Below, one piece after another: positions 23,624-32,225 of a stretch of DNA of 41,972 nucleotides (its first letter is position 1; every line of letters begins with the position of its first letter). Made by a program: the position numbers and the translations under genes. The notes beneath the pieces were generated by a model. The model was given only the letters and a program-made list of their open reading frames with translations, was not told the origin of the DNA and did no database searches. The DNA comes from Planctomycetota bacterium (GTDB lineage Bacteria > Planctomycetota > JACOTG01 > JAJDCM01): positions 1-41,972 of the forward strand of contig JAJDCM010000121.1 of assembly GCA_029260825.1 (NCBI GenBank). The letters are read 5' to 3'.

Positions 23624-26089
23624 TCAATCCTTGGTCCAGAGATCATCATCTTTGATCCCGGGATCGACCTCTTCGCCATCACGCAAGTAGCCCAACGCTT
23701 TCAGTCTGTCCTGTTCCGAAGCACTGAGGGATGTCGCGCCTCTTTGTAGCTGAGGCGCCCGAGACAGCCACTCGCGAAACTTCTCGACCCGAGGCCCCCA
23801 GAGAAGATCCTGATCCGGGTTGACCCCGTAGAGGTTCTTCTTTTCGTTTGAATCTTCTGACGTGCGAAACAGGGCGTGTTTCTCGTAGGACGTATAGAAC
23901 TTGACCAGCCCCGGCCTGTTCTTGATCACAAGATTGCGACGATACTTCTCGATACCTCGAGTGTGCACGTACTTCATGTCCCCCTGATGCACAGCGGTCC
24001 GCACAAAATTGGTGAGATCCTCGCTGAAGATCTGGCGCTCGGCCAGCACGGCTTCCAGCTCCCCGGGCTGTGGGTTGGCTAGAAGAGGCCGAAGAGATTG
24101 ACCGTGCATGTCTTTCCGAGCCTCATCCGGAACTCCTGCAATTTCTAGAATCGTTGGCGCAACATCGATCAAACCGACCCGGTGCACCCATCGTCTACCC
24201 GGAATGCGCAAGTCCGCCGGCACCGTCCACCCGGTGATCAAGAGTGGTACCTGGGTCACTGATCGATGCAGCGTGTGGCCATGCACCCCCACCGCGTTAT
24301 GGTCTCCCAGGTCTTCGCCATGATCAGAAGTGATCACGACCAACGTGTCGTTTTGCCGCCCTCTTGTGGTCAAAAAGTAGAAGAAGTCCTCGAGGACCGC
24401 ATCGACGTAAGCAATCTCCGCATCGTACAGCGCAATGACATACTCAAGATCCTCGGGAGTCAGGCTCTCCTCCGCGTTCTCATCGATGATCTTGCGAGCC
24501 AGCTCATCGTCAAAAACTCGATCTCGAAGATAGCCCTCATAGTTCGGATCGACAAAACGCTTCTTATACTTCTCAGGGGGTGCATAGGGCGTGTGAATCT
24601 CGTAGGTCTGAAGGAACATGAAAAATCGTTTATCGTCGTTTTCCGTGATCCAATCCTTGGCCCGAGAGAAGGTCCCTTCGACATCGCCTCCCTTGTGCGC
24701 CGGCTGTTTTTCGCCGTTGTGGTAGAGATCAAAACCGAGATCAAAGCCATACGGAGACTCTACAAATCCCCCCTCGACGAAGGCCGCCGTTTGGTAGCCC
24801 TGTCCGCGCACGTGATGGGCGATCGTCGCCTTGTCGTCCACCAGACGATGAGCGGCCTTGAAGACACGGTGGTTTGAAGGGTAACGGCCAGTCATCAGGG
24901 ACATGGTTGAAGCCAACGTTTCCGGCGCCTGAGAAACAACGTCCTCAAAGACGGAACCGGTCGCGCCCAGACGATCAAGGAACGGGCTGGTATCTTTGCT
25001 GTACCCATACATCCCGAGATGATCGGCTCGAAGAGTATCAAGAGAGATCAGGATGATATTCGGCCCTGCCGGATCCGGCCCTCGAAGCTCCAGCACGGGA
25101 CCGATCAACGCAACTTCGGAGCCACCCGGGGGGGATTCAGCAAACGGCTCGAACACGAACCGCAAGTCCAAACTTCTTCCGGAAAGCGAGTCTGCGACTT
25201 CAACCTCAAAAGGATGAAGCTTCTCCCCCGGCTCCTGTTTCACCGAATCGGACAAAAGAACGACGGTCTCGTCTTCAGACGTACCTTCCACCCTGAACGA
25301 GAAGCCCTCGCCGCGAGGACAAGAAAGCTCGAACAGAAGCCGGGTTCGGGTTGGATTCAACTCGAGGCCACGGGCCAGGACCGAACCGGGAGCCTGCAGA
25401 AGAACCCCATCCCTCGTAGTTCTTCCCACCTTGATCCTGCGTCTCCGGGGAACCGACCCGATATTCAAGAGCTGGATACGATCAATCTCGGATCGGATTC
25501 CTGCAAAGCGCATCGGAGTCACCGACAAACTGAGCAAGGTGCCGCTCCACTCGGGGTGCTCCCCCACGGGAATGAGAATATTGCACCATTGGCCGAAAAC
25601 CACGTTCTCGAGGGGCATTTGCGCTTCGACGGGAGGCATTCCCGGCTGATCCGCCTTCCGGGTCCATTGAACGCCGGGTCTCCCTTCCCCCTGTTCAATC
25701 TTGATGAGAACCCTGACGTGAGTGACCTTCGAAGCCTCCATCTCAAGTGGCACGGTAAGAACCGTCGGGTCTTGATAGCCGGGGCCCTGGTTTTGTACCT
25801 GGAGGATTCCCTTTTCACGGTGAAGCGTGGTGTCGCCGCGGGAAACAGACCACCCCTCCAATCCCTCGTCAAATTCGTATTCGATCACGGTCGTTTGCGC
25901 CGGGCCCGGCGACGAACTCGCCTGAAGATCATGAAGATCCAGGTGATCGAGCACAGAAACCCGAGACGGCCGACTCAAGGGATGAGCAGGTGCCCAGACA
26001 AGGAAAGCAAAGCCCACCAAGCCAAACGAAAAAACGGCAACCAGTAAGACAGCCAGAGAGCCCTTGGACCCTACCTTCGCTCGCGACAC
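23624..26089 (-). CDS. Membrane-anchored alkaline-phosphatase-superfamily (sulfatase-like) hydrolase
   Basis: An 821-residue protein with an N-terminal membrane anchor (about 12-33), an unrecognised beta-rich region (about 60-335), and a sulfatase-fold domain (about 344-740). The metal-site segment ILISLDTLRADHLG begins the domain (D351, T352), with D589-H590 in TSDHGED and H603/H605 in VHGH. At the nucleophile position the C/S-x-P-x-R sulfatase motif reads T-L-A-S-T (391-395), so formylglycine cannot form here; Thr is used by phosphoethanolamine transferases and related enzymes. A phosphoester or phosphonate substrate, or a transferase reaction, is thus more likely than sulfate ester cleavage. 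GTG at 26089 follows GAGGGGG. Active side is probably extracytoplasmic. Confidence 0.88.
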   Translation of the reverse strand: MSRAKVGSKGSLAVLLVAVFSFGLVGFAFLVWAPAHPLSRPSRVSVLDHLDLHDLQASSSPGPAQTTVIEYEFDEGLEGWSVSRGDTTLHREKGILQVQNQGPGYQDPTVLTVPLEMEASKVTHVRVLIKIEQGEGRPGVQWTRKADQPGMPPVEAQMPLENVVFGQWCNILIPVGEHPEWSGTLLSLSVTPMRFAGIRSEIDRIQLLNIGSVPRRRRIKVGRTTRDGVLLQAPGSVLARGLELNPTRTRLLFELSCPRGEGFSFRVEGTSEDETVVLLSDSVKQEPGEKLHPFEVEVADSLSGRSLDLRFVFEPFAESPPGGSEVALIGPVLELRGPDPAGPNIILISLDTLRADHLGMYGYSKDTSPFLDRLGATGSVFEDVVSQAPETLASTMSLMTGRYPSNHRVFKAAHRLVDDKATIAHHVRGQGYQTAAFVEGGFVESPYGFDLGFDLYHNGEKQPAHKGGDVEGTFSRAKDWITENDDKRFFMFLQTYEIHTPYAPPEKYKKRFVDPNYEGYLRDRVFDDELARKIIDENAEESLTPEDLEYVIALYDAEIAYVDAVLEDFFYFLTTRGRQNDTLVVITSDHGEDLGDHNAVGVHGHTLHRSVTQVPLLITGWTVPADLRIPGRRWVHRVGLIDVAPTILEIAGVPDEARKDMHGQSLRPLLANPQPGELEAVLAERQIFSEDLTNFVRTAVHQGDMKYVHTRGIEKYRRNLVIKNRPGLVKFYTSYEKHALFRTSEDSNEKKNLYGVNPDQDLLWGPRVEKFREWLSRAPQLQRGATSLSASEQDRLKALGYLRDGEEVDPGIKDDDLWTKD

Positions 26090-26099
26090 CTGATCCCCC

Positions 26100-26900
26100 T
26101 CATGCCCCTTGCTCAGGAAGAGGCTGGCTCAAAAGATTAAGAAGCTCTTCGTTCAGCTCTTCGATTTTTTCGTCGCCCAATCCGGCAGGAACCGGGACTT
26201 GAAACACAGAAAGAGCCTTGATATCGACAAGTTCAAGTTCTGGCAGAGTTTCATGCGCACCCAGATCGAGAGCCTCAATCTCAGCCTCGACTTCCGCCTC
26301 CGGCGGTTCGGGCTTCTCTTCTTTTTCGCCTGCCGGTGCTGGCGCCTCTTCCATGACTGGCTCCTCAACCGGAGCCGGCTCCTCAGCCTGGGATGGATCC
26401 GGATCTACCTGGTCGGGCTCGGGCGCGGTGACGGGAGCCTCGGGAAAGAAGCTCAGATCGACTTTCGATCCGGAGTCGGATTCCTGTTCAAGCGTTCCCT
26501 CCTCCAAGGCTTTGGCCCGCTCATCGGCAACCCGCTTCAGCAGGGCATCATCCGCAAAACGAAGCTTCTTTTTTCGGAGCAGAATCAGAGCCAGGACATA
26601 GGCCATTTCCTGGTGGCGAGGCACGGAGGACCGATTCAACCTCCCAAAAAAGTCCCGCACTCGTTGCAGGTCAAGACGAGGCACGAGGTTCTTCTCAGGA
26701 CGGGGAACCCGGGTTTTCCAGTGGGAATACGAGATCTTGCTGTTTTCCTCTGTCCAGCAAGAAGAACAGTAGTCCCTGCGCTGAAAGCACTGCTCACCGT
26801 CCTCGATCGTCGAGAAGTAGACCTCCTCCACCACGAAAACCCGGGCACATCCAGCACAACCCTGAGCCACTCTTTCTATTCGATATTCATCCACGATCAA
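26100..26900 (-). CDS. Unknown protein with an N-terminal CxxC/CxxC motif and acidic-Pro C-terminus
   Basis: From a TTG at 26900 that overlaps the upstream stop as TTGA, with GGAGGGG seven bases ahead, the product has 266 residues. An ATG at 26927 is the alternative but has no ribosome-binding site. Cysteines C15, C18, C45 and C48 (CAGC, YCSSC) suggest a zinc site. Residues about 50-130 hold a conserved-looking stretch with SHWKTRVP, RVRDFFGRL and VLALILLRKKKLRF. Residues about 140-225 are Pro/Glu/Ala rich and probably disordered. I recall similar hypothetical proteins from planctomycetes but cannot name a family. Coupled to the lipoprotein upstream and 10 bases from the hydrolase downstream. 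Confidence 0.85.
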   Translation of the reverse strand: MIVDEYRIERVAQGCAGCARVFVVEEVYFSTIEDGEQCFQRRDYCSSCWTEENSKISYSHWKTRVPRPEKNLVPRLDLQRVRDFFGRLNRSSVPRHQEMAYVLALILLRKKKLRFADDALLKRVADERAKALEEGTLEQESDSGSKVDLSFFPEAPVTAPEPDQVDPDPSQAEEPAPVEEPVMEEAPAPAGEKEEKPEPPEAEVEAEIEALDLGAHETLPELELVDIKALSVFQVPVPAGLGDEKIEELNEELLNLLSQPLPEQGA

Positions 26901-27793
26901 GGACGCCCCTCCCACCAGGACAACCATCGCTTGGCATTCTTTCCATATCCACGTCCGGTAAGATCCTCCAAAGCGTCGCAAAGATCGTTGATCTCCGCGT
27001 GCAAACTCACCAGGAGATCTTCAAAATCGGTCACACCCTCTGAATTTCCGCCGGCGGCCGGAATCTGAGTCAGCTCCCTTTCGGCCCGACGAAGGGCCTT
27101 GATCAGGTCTTCAACGAAAAGATCGGAGCCGATCCCGCCAAGAACTCGCGCCGCCCGACGTCGAACAAAGGCGTCCGGATCGTCTCGAAGCATGCGGGCG
27201 AGCGAGGGTCCGGCTTCTGCCCCCATGGTAGCAATCAAAGCTCCCGGGATTTCGGCCCGAACCCTCCAGACTTTTTCCGCCTTGGCTCTTTTTTCAAGGA
27301 GCGGGGCGGCCGAGGGATGACCGATCTTACGCAATGTGACGATCACGATCCGGCGTACCTCTGGATCGGAGTGATCGATCTTCTTCGAAAGGGGCGTAAC
27401 CGCCCTGGCTCCGGCATGGACCAGAACTTCCGAGAATTGTTTGCGCACAATATCCTGAGCCGGGATCAGTCCTTCCGCGAGGAAAGGAATGCTCGCGGGA
27501 AAGAGCTCGACAAGTTCAGTTCTTGCCCTGTCATGGCGCAAGAGGTCGTTTTCGTCGAAGGATTCGACGTAGTCGACCATCACACTCTGGATGAGGACCG
27601 CCGCGCTCTTTTCGCCTTCGGCGAGCCATTTCTCCCGATATTCGGGCCAGTCAGCCTCGCTCAGATGGTAGTGCTGCCAGTACTCATCAAACCTCGCTCG
27701 GTCTTCCGGAGTGAAGGAACTCCCCCGTCCAGTGGACTGACAAGACGAGAGGAGAAGAACCAGCGTACAAGCTGCAAGCATTGCTTTTAGCAT
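26897..27793 (-). CDS. Lipoprotein with HEAT-like repeats
   Basis: From the ATG at 27793 the product has 298 residues. The first 18 form a lipoprotein signal (LAACTLVLLLSSC, lipidated C18), after which a helical region with WPEYREKWLAEGEKSA follows. Residues about 95-215 show repeated helical pairs of HEAT type, for example VTPLSKKIDHSDPEVRRIVI, SAAPLLEKRAKA and DPDAFVRRRAARVLGGIG. HEAT repeats are protein-binding scaffolds. The frame is open upstream to 28033, but that part lies over the promoter region and lacks family support. It heads the three-gene unit with the CxxC protein and the hydrolase. Confidence 0.86.
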   Translation of the reverse strand: MLKAMLAACTLVLLLSSCQSTGRGSSFTPEDRARFDEYWQHYHLSEADWPEYREKWLAEGEKSAAVLIQSVMVDYVESFDENDLLRHDRARTELVELFPASIPFLAEGLIPAQDIVRKQFSEVLVHAGARAVTPLSKKIDHSDPEVRRIVIVTLRKIGHPSAAPLLEKRAKAEKVWRVRAEIPGALIATMGAEAGPSLARMLRDDPDAFVRRRAARVLGGIGSDLFVEDLIKALRRAERELTQIPAAGGNSEGVTDFEDLLVSLHAEINDLCDALEDLTGRGYGKNAKRWLSWWEGRP

Positions 27794-27850
27794 CTTCGAT
27801 CCCGGCAACAAGTTCACATGCGATCGTAACTTACCCTCATAGGAGCGAAC

Positions 27851-27856
27851 ACTATA
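27851..27856 (-). promoter_or_regulatory. Extended -10 promoter for the lipoprotein operon
   Basis: On the minus strand TGG-TATAGT gives an extended -10 element about 58 bases ahead of the ATG at 27793. No clear -35 is visible, which suits an extended -10 promoter. ACACT and AGTGT flank it as a small inverted repeat. Confidence 0.45.
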
Positions 27857-27989
27857 CCAAGTGTCACGAGCCCTCGCACCCGCAAAGCGTGGTATGAGGA
27901 GGAGCTCGACCAGGCGCAGCATGATCCAAGAAGTGGGCGCGCGCCGCTCCCCCATTCCCCCGACGACTCCCCCCTCAATCTCCCCTTGG

Positions 27990-28019
27990 TTGACAGCGAC
28001 CGGACGCTCCTGATACGGT
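27990..28019 (+). promoter_or_regulatory. Promoter for dnaE
   Basis: A perfect TTGACA (27990-27995) is followed after 18 bases by TACGGT (28014-28019) preceded by TGA, an extended -10. Transcription would begin near 28026, about 46 bases before the dnaE ATG. Confidence 0.6.
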
Positions 28020-28071
28020 TGCTCCCAAGGCATTCCGGGACTAAAAAGGGCGGCGACACAGGGAGGGAATC

Positions 28072-31000
28072 ATGGGCGCTGGTAACAACGAATTCGTCCA
28101 TCTACACGTTCATTCCGACTACAGCCTTCTCGACGGAGCTTGCAAGATCAACGCTCTTGTTGACCGAGCCAAGCAATTCAAGATGCCAGCGGTCGCCCTT
28201 ACCGATCACGGCAATCTTTTCGGCAGTGTGGACTTCTATCAAAAAGCAACCGCAGCCGGCGTCAAGCCCATCATCGGATACGAAGCCTACGTCGCTCCAT
28301 CGAGTCGAAAAAACAAGAAGACCGTTGATGGCGTTACCAACTATCACCTGACCCTGCACGCGATCAATAACCAAGGTTATCGAAACCTGGTCAAGCTCGC
28401 CACCACTGCCTACCTCGATGGCTTTTATTACCGCCCTCGCATCGACAAGGAGGTCCTCGCCGAACATTCCGAAGGGCTCGTTTGTCTCTCCGGCTGCCTT
28501 TCCAGCGAAGTATGCCGGAATCTACGCACCGGAAACTTCAAGCGCGCTCTTGAGGTCACACAGGAATGGAGTGACATGTTCGGGAAAGACCGGTTCTTTC
28601 TCGAGTTCATGAACAACAATCTCCCGGATCAGAAAGTGGCGTGTGAGGGCCTCCTGCAAATCCACCGGGAAACCGGAATTCCCATGGTCGCCACCAACGA
28701 CGTTCATTACCTGGAGCGAGCCGATGCACTGGCCCAGGAGGTTCTGCTTTGCATTAACACCGGGAAGACATTCGAGTCGGAGAACCGTCTACGGATGGAT
28801 ACCGATGAGTTCTTCTTCAAATCGCCGGACGAAATGGCCGCCCGATTCGGGGACCTACCCAACGCACTTTCGAACACGCTTCGAATTGCCGAGATGGTGG
28901 ATCTCACCCTCGATTTCAAGACCAATCATCTTCCCATGTTCACTCCGGATAATGGTCAAGATCCGGATAGCTACTTCGTGGATCTTTGCCAAAAAGGACT
29001 CGTCGAGCGTTACGGTCCGGACAACAAGGAATCCCAGGAAAGGCTGGCGTACGAGATCGATGTGATCCGCAAGATGGGGTTCGTCAGCTACTTTCTCATC
29101 ACGTGGGACTTCATTCGTTTCTCCCGCGACAACGACATCCCGGTCGGTCCGGGAAGAGGTTCAGCGGCAGGCTCCATCGTCGCCTACACCCTTGGAATCA
29201 CGGATCTCGATCCCCTGAAATACGACCTTCTCTTCGAACGGTTTTTGAATTCCGCTCGTGTCAGCATGCCGGATATCGACATCGATTTCTGCAAAGAGAA
29301 GCGGGATCAGGTCATTCAATACGTCCAGGAGAAATACGGTTCGGCCAACGTAGCGCAAATCATCACTTTCGGAACGATGGCGGCAAAGGCCGTCATTCGA
29401 GACGTAGGCCGTGTCTTGAATGTTCCCCTGGCGGAAGTCGACAAGGTCGCAAAGAAGATCCCGGTGGGCCCCAAAGTTCGACTTGCCGAATCCATCGACG
29501 AGGATCGAGAACTTTCGGAACTGCGGAGTAGCAACCCGATCTGGAAGAGGCTGTTCGAGATTGCCATCCGGCTAGAAGGCGTCTCCCGTCACGCGTCGAC
29601 TCATGCGGCCGGGGTCGTCATTTCGGACAAGCCTCTCGTTCAGCACGTCGCTCTCGCAAAAAACGGCGACGACATTACGACTCAACTGGCCATGACGGAA
29701 CTCGAAAAAATCGGGCTCCTGAAGATGGATTTTCTTGGCCTGAACACCTTGACCTTGATCGACAAGGCGGTTCGCCTCATCAAGAAAACTCAGGATCTCG
29801 AACTTGATATCTGGAAAGTCTCCCTCGAGGACGCACCAACTTTTGAGCTCCTGCAATCCGGAAAAACAATCGGAGTGTTCCAGCTGGAATCCGGGGGCAT
29901 GCGAGAACTTGTTCAGAAGCTCCGACCGGACGACTTTGGAGATGTCATTGCGCTTCTTGCCCTCTACCGCCCGGGTCCACTGGGTAGTGGAATGGTGGAC
30001 ACCTATGTCCGCCGAAAGCACAATCAAGAAGAAACGACCTTCATGCACCCGTTGATCGAGCCCATTTTGAGCGAAACCCGCGGAGTCATTCTCTATCAAG
30101 AACAAGTCATGCGGATTGCAAACGTGCTCTCCGGCTTCAGCCTGAACGAAGCAGACCTGCTCCGGAAGGCAATGGGTAAGAAGAAGCCCGAAATCCTGAG
30201 ACCCTTCCGGGTTCAATTCGTCACCGGGGCGGCCAAGAACGGAGTTGAAGAAAAAACGGCAACCGAGATCTTCGAGCTCATCGAGTACTTTGCCGGTTAC
30301 GGTTTCAACAAATCCCACTCGACTGCTTACGCCCTGATCTCCTATGCCACCGCCTTCCTGAAGGCCAACTACCCCACCGAATTCATGAGCGCAGCCATGA
30401 CATCGGAAATGGGTAATACCGACAAGATCGTGGAGTACATCGCTGAATCCAAGCGATGGGGAATCACCGTCTTGAAGCCGGACATCAACAAGAGTGACGC
30501 GGAGTTCACCGTCGAAGATGGCCAGATCCGGGTCGGGCTCGCCACGATCAAAGGTGTTGGACGAAAAGCCATCGACACCGCGCTCCTCGAGCGGGACAAG
30601 ACCCGTCCCTTCCGATACATTGAAGACTATTGCGAACGCGTCGATCTCCGCCTCAACAACAAGTCGGTCGTGGAGAGTTTGATCTCTGCCGGAGCCCTCG
30701 ATGACATCGGAACATCCCGGGCCAATCTCACGGCGAGTGTTGACCGATGTCTGAAGATCGGCGCATCGGCCCAATCCGATCGAAAATCCGGACAAATGTC
30801 GCTCCTTGGGGAGCCAGAGGAAACAGAGGAGGCCGAGGATCTCGGCCTGCCGGAATGGCCGGAAAACGAACTCCTGAAGCGCGAGAAGGAAGTCCTTGGA
30901 TTCTATCTCACAAGTCATCCTCTCACCCGGGAAGCCGACAGGCTGAAACGATATTCAACCGCAACGGCAAGCAGCCTGATCGATGCGGGTGAAGGTCTGG

Positions 31001-31506
31001 AAGTCCTCATCGGCGGAATGTTGAAATCGATCCGGTTTACGGTCGCAAAAACAGGGAGGAGCAAGGGAGAAACCATGGCCCTCTTCCGCCTGGAAGACCT
31101 GACCGGAGAAGTGGCGTGCGTCATTTTCTCTGGCGAGTTCAAGGAGTATTCTCAGTACTTCGAAGAGGATCGGATCGTCTTCTTGAAGGGCAACCTCTCG
31201 CTCCGACGAGATGAGCCCAACCTGAAGATCTCGAAGGTGATTCCGATTGAAGAAGCCGAAGCCCTCCTTGCCAACGCGCTCCGGATACAACTGCAGACGT
31301 CAGGGGTTCAACCGGACCAGATCGAACAGGTGAAAAGGATCGTTTCGTCTCACCCGGGGGAATGCGATGTGCTCTTTGACGTCTACCTGCAAGACGGAGG
31401 GCACGCCATGATTCGGGCCGGAGACGCCTATCGGGTCCGTCCTAACGGAGCCATCGTGGACGACGTTCAGAAGGTTCTACCGGGGGCCCTCGTTCACTTT
31501 GAATGA
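28072..31506 (+). CDS. dnaE: DNA polymerase III subunit alpha DnaE
   Basis: Catalytic subunit of the replicative DNA polymerase. The 1144-residue protein has an N-terminal PHP domain (HLHVHSDYSLLDG, ALTDHGNLFG), the palm with GPGRGSAAGSIVAY and the catalytic aspartates in PDIDIDF near residues 400-406, the fingers with YQEQVMRIA, GYGFNKSHSTAYA, and a C-terminal OB-fold near 970-1060 (EGLEVLIGGMLKSIR). Domain order and length match the DnaE1 group. ATG at 28072 is preceded by GGGAGGG. It is divergent from the lipoprotein operon and convergent with the ribosomal operon. Confidence 0.98.
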   Translation: MGAGNNEFVHLHVHSDYSLLDGACKINALVDRAKQFKMPAVALTDHGNLFGSVDFYQKATAAGVKPIIGYEAYVAPSSRKNKKTVDGVTNYHLTLHAINNQGYRNLVKLATTAYLDGFYYRPRIDKEVLAEHSEGLVCLSGCLSSEVCRNLRTGNFKRALEVTQEWSDMFGKDRFFLEFMNNNLPDQKVACEGLLQIHRETGIPMVATNDVHYLERADALAQEVLLCINTGKTFESENRLRMDTDEFFFKSPDEMAARFGDLPNALSNTLRIAEMVDLTLDFKTNHLPMFTPDNGQDPDSYFVDLCQKGLVERYGPDNKESQERLAYEIDVIRKMGFVSYFLITWDFIRFSRDNDIPVGPGRGSAAGSIVAYTLGITDLDPLKYDLLFERFLNSARVSMPDIDIDFCKEKRDQVIQYVQEKYGSANVAQIITFGTMAAKAVIRDVGRVLNVPLAEVDKVAKKIPVGPKVRLAESIDEDRELSELRSSNPIWKRLFEIAIRLEGVSRHASTHAAGVVISDKPLVQHVALAKNGDDITTQLAMTELEKIGLLKMDFLGLNTLTLIDKAVRLIKKTQDLELDIWKVSLEDAPTFELLQSGKTIGVFQLESGGMRELVQKLRPDDFGDVIALLALYRPGPLGSGMVDTYVRRKHNQEETTFMHPLIEPILSETRGVILYQEQVMRIANVLSGFSLNEADLLRKAMGKKKPEILRPFRVQFVTGAAKNGVEEKTATEIFELIEYFAGYGFNKSHSTAYALISYATAFLKANYPTEFMSAAMTSEMGNTDKIVEYIAESKRWGITVLKPDINKSDAEFTVEDGQIRVGLATIKGVGRKAIDTALLERDKTRPFRYIEDYCERVDLRLNNKSVVESLISAGALDDIGTSRANLTASVDRCLKIGASAQSDRKSGQMSLLGEPEETEEAEDLGLPEWPENELLKREKEVLGFYLTSHPLTREADRLKRYSTATASSLIDAGEGLEVLIGGMLKSIRFTVAKTGRSKGETMALFRLEDLTGEVACVIFSGEFKEYSQYFEEDRIVFLKGNLSLRRDEPNLKISKVIPIEEAEALLANALRIQLQTSGVQPDQIEQVKRIVSSHPGECDVLFDVYLQDGGHAMIRAGDAYRVRPNGAIVDDVQKVLPGALVHFE

Positions 31507-31554
31507 ACGGCGACTGACGACTCCCACACGGTGAATCAGAGGGAGCGACTTGGT

Positions 31555-31746
31555 TCAGTCTGAAGAGGGATCTGAGCCGACGGGGGTCTTCCGATCAAGT
31601 CGAAAAAGAATGAAGACTCCAACGACGAAAAGCCCCACATAGATCCCGACCCCGATCCATGATTTCAAGGGCCACTCCATGGGTCCGGTGGGATCTTCAG
31701 GGCTGTACGGCGGCCCCTCCCCGGTGAAGGGTGGAGCCGCGAGCAA
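31555..31746 (-). CDS. Possible small single-pass membrane protein after rplQ
   Basis: An ORF of up to 63 residues from a TTG at 31746, or 41 residues from an ATG at 31680. The N-terminal part is Pro/Gly rich; a membrane segment follows (SWIGVGIYVGLFVVGVFILF) and then a basic border (RLDRK) and a short polar end. No good ribosome-binding site precedes either start. It lies 20 bases after rplQ in the same direction. The hydrophobic profile looks real, but I recognise no family and the ORF could be chance. Confidence 0.4.
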   Translation of the reverse strand: MLAAPPFTGEGPPYSPEDPTGPMEWPLKSWIGVGIYVGLFVVGVFILFRLDRKTPVGSDPSSD

Positions 31747-31766
31747 GAGGAGGTTCTGGAGACGAT

Positions 31767-32213
31767 CTATTCTCCTGCCCCCTCCTTCTTCTTGCCTCGT
31801 CCAAAGAAACCCTTCTTCTTGGGAGCTTCTTCAACAACTTCCGTCGCCGCGTCTTGATAATCGACGAGCTCGAAAACTGCACGGGGAGCGTTGTCTCCCA
31901 GACGGTTTTGAGCCAGGCGCAGAACCCGGGTGTATCCGCCCTTCCGATCGACGTATTGAGGTGCAATCTCTTCAAAGAGCTTCTTTGCCATCTCCTTATC
32001 CTGGAGAATCGAGATTGCTCGTCGGTAGCTGTGAAGATCCTTCTTCTTTGCCAGGGTGATGAGACGCTCCGCCATCCGGCGGTATTCCTTGGCCTTGGGA
32101 AGAGTCGTGACGATACGACCATGCCGGAAAAGGCTAGCCACCATATTTCGTCCGTCGGCCAGACGATGGGCCGTTGTACGATTAAATCTCTTGACGTGAC
32201 GACGATGGCGCAT
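31767..32213 (-). CDS. rplQ: 50S ribosomal protein L17
   Basis: Large-subunit protein L17 near the exit tunnel. The 148-residue protein opens with MRHRRHVKRFNRTTAHR, then LFRHGRIVTTLPKAKE, and ends the core with YTRVLRLAQNRLGDNAPRAV. About 28 extra residues follow, with EAPKKKGFFGRGKKK, a basic tail longer than in many species. AAGGAG lies nine bases ahead of the ATG. It follows rpoA by 12 bases, the standard order. Confidence 0.97.
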   Translation of the reverse strand: MRHRRHVKRFNRTTAHRLADGRNMVASLFRHGRIVTTLPKAKEYRRMAERLITLAKKKDLHSYRRAISILQDKEMAKKLFEEIAPQYVDRKGGYTRVLRLAQNRLGDNAPRAVFELVDYQDAATEVVEEAPKKKGFFGRGKKKEGAGE

Positions 32214-32225
32214 GCCGCTCGCTCC

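Noticed and set aside
23624..26089. Call of a true formylglycine sulfatase
   Set aside because: The Cys or Ser, Pro and Arg of the signature are all replaced, so only the superfamily is supported.
27794..28033. Upstream 80-codon extension of the lipoprotein gene
   Set aside because: It would remove the lipoprotein signal from the N-terminus and covers both divergent promoters.
29572..30918. 448-codon minus-strand frame inside dnaE
   Set aside because: It is fully antisense to the conserved DnaE catalytic core and shows no domain.
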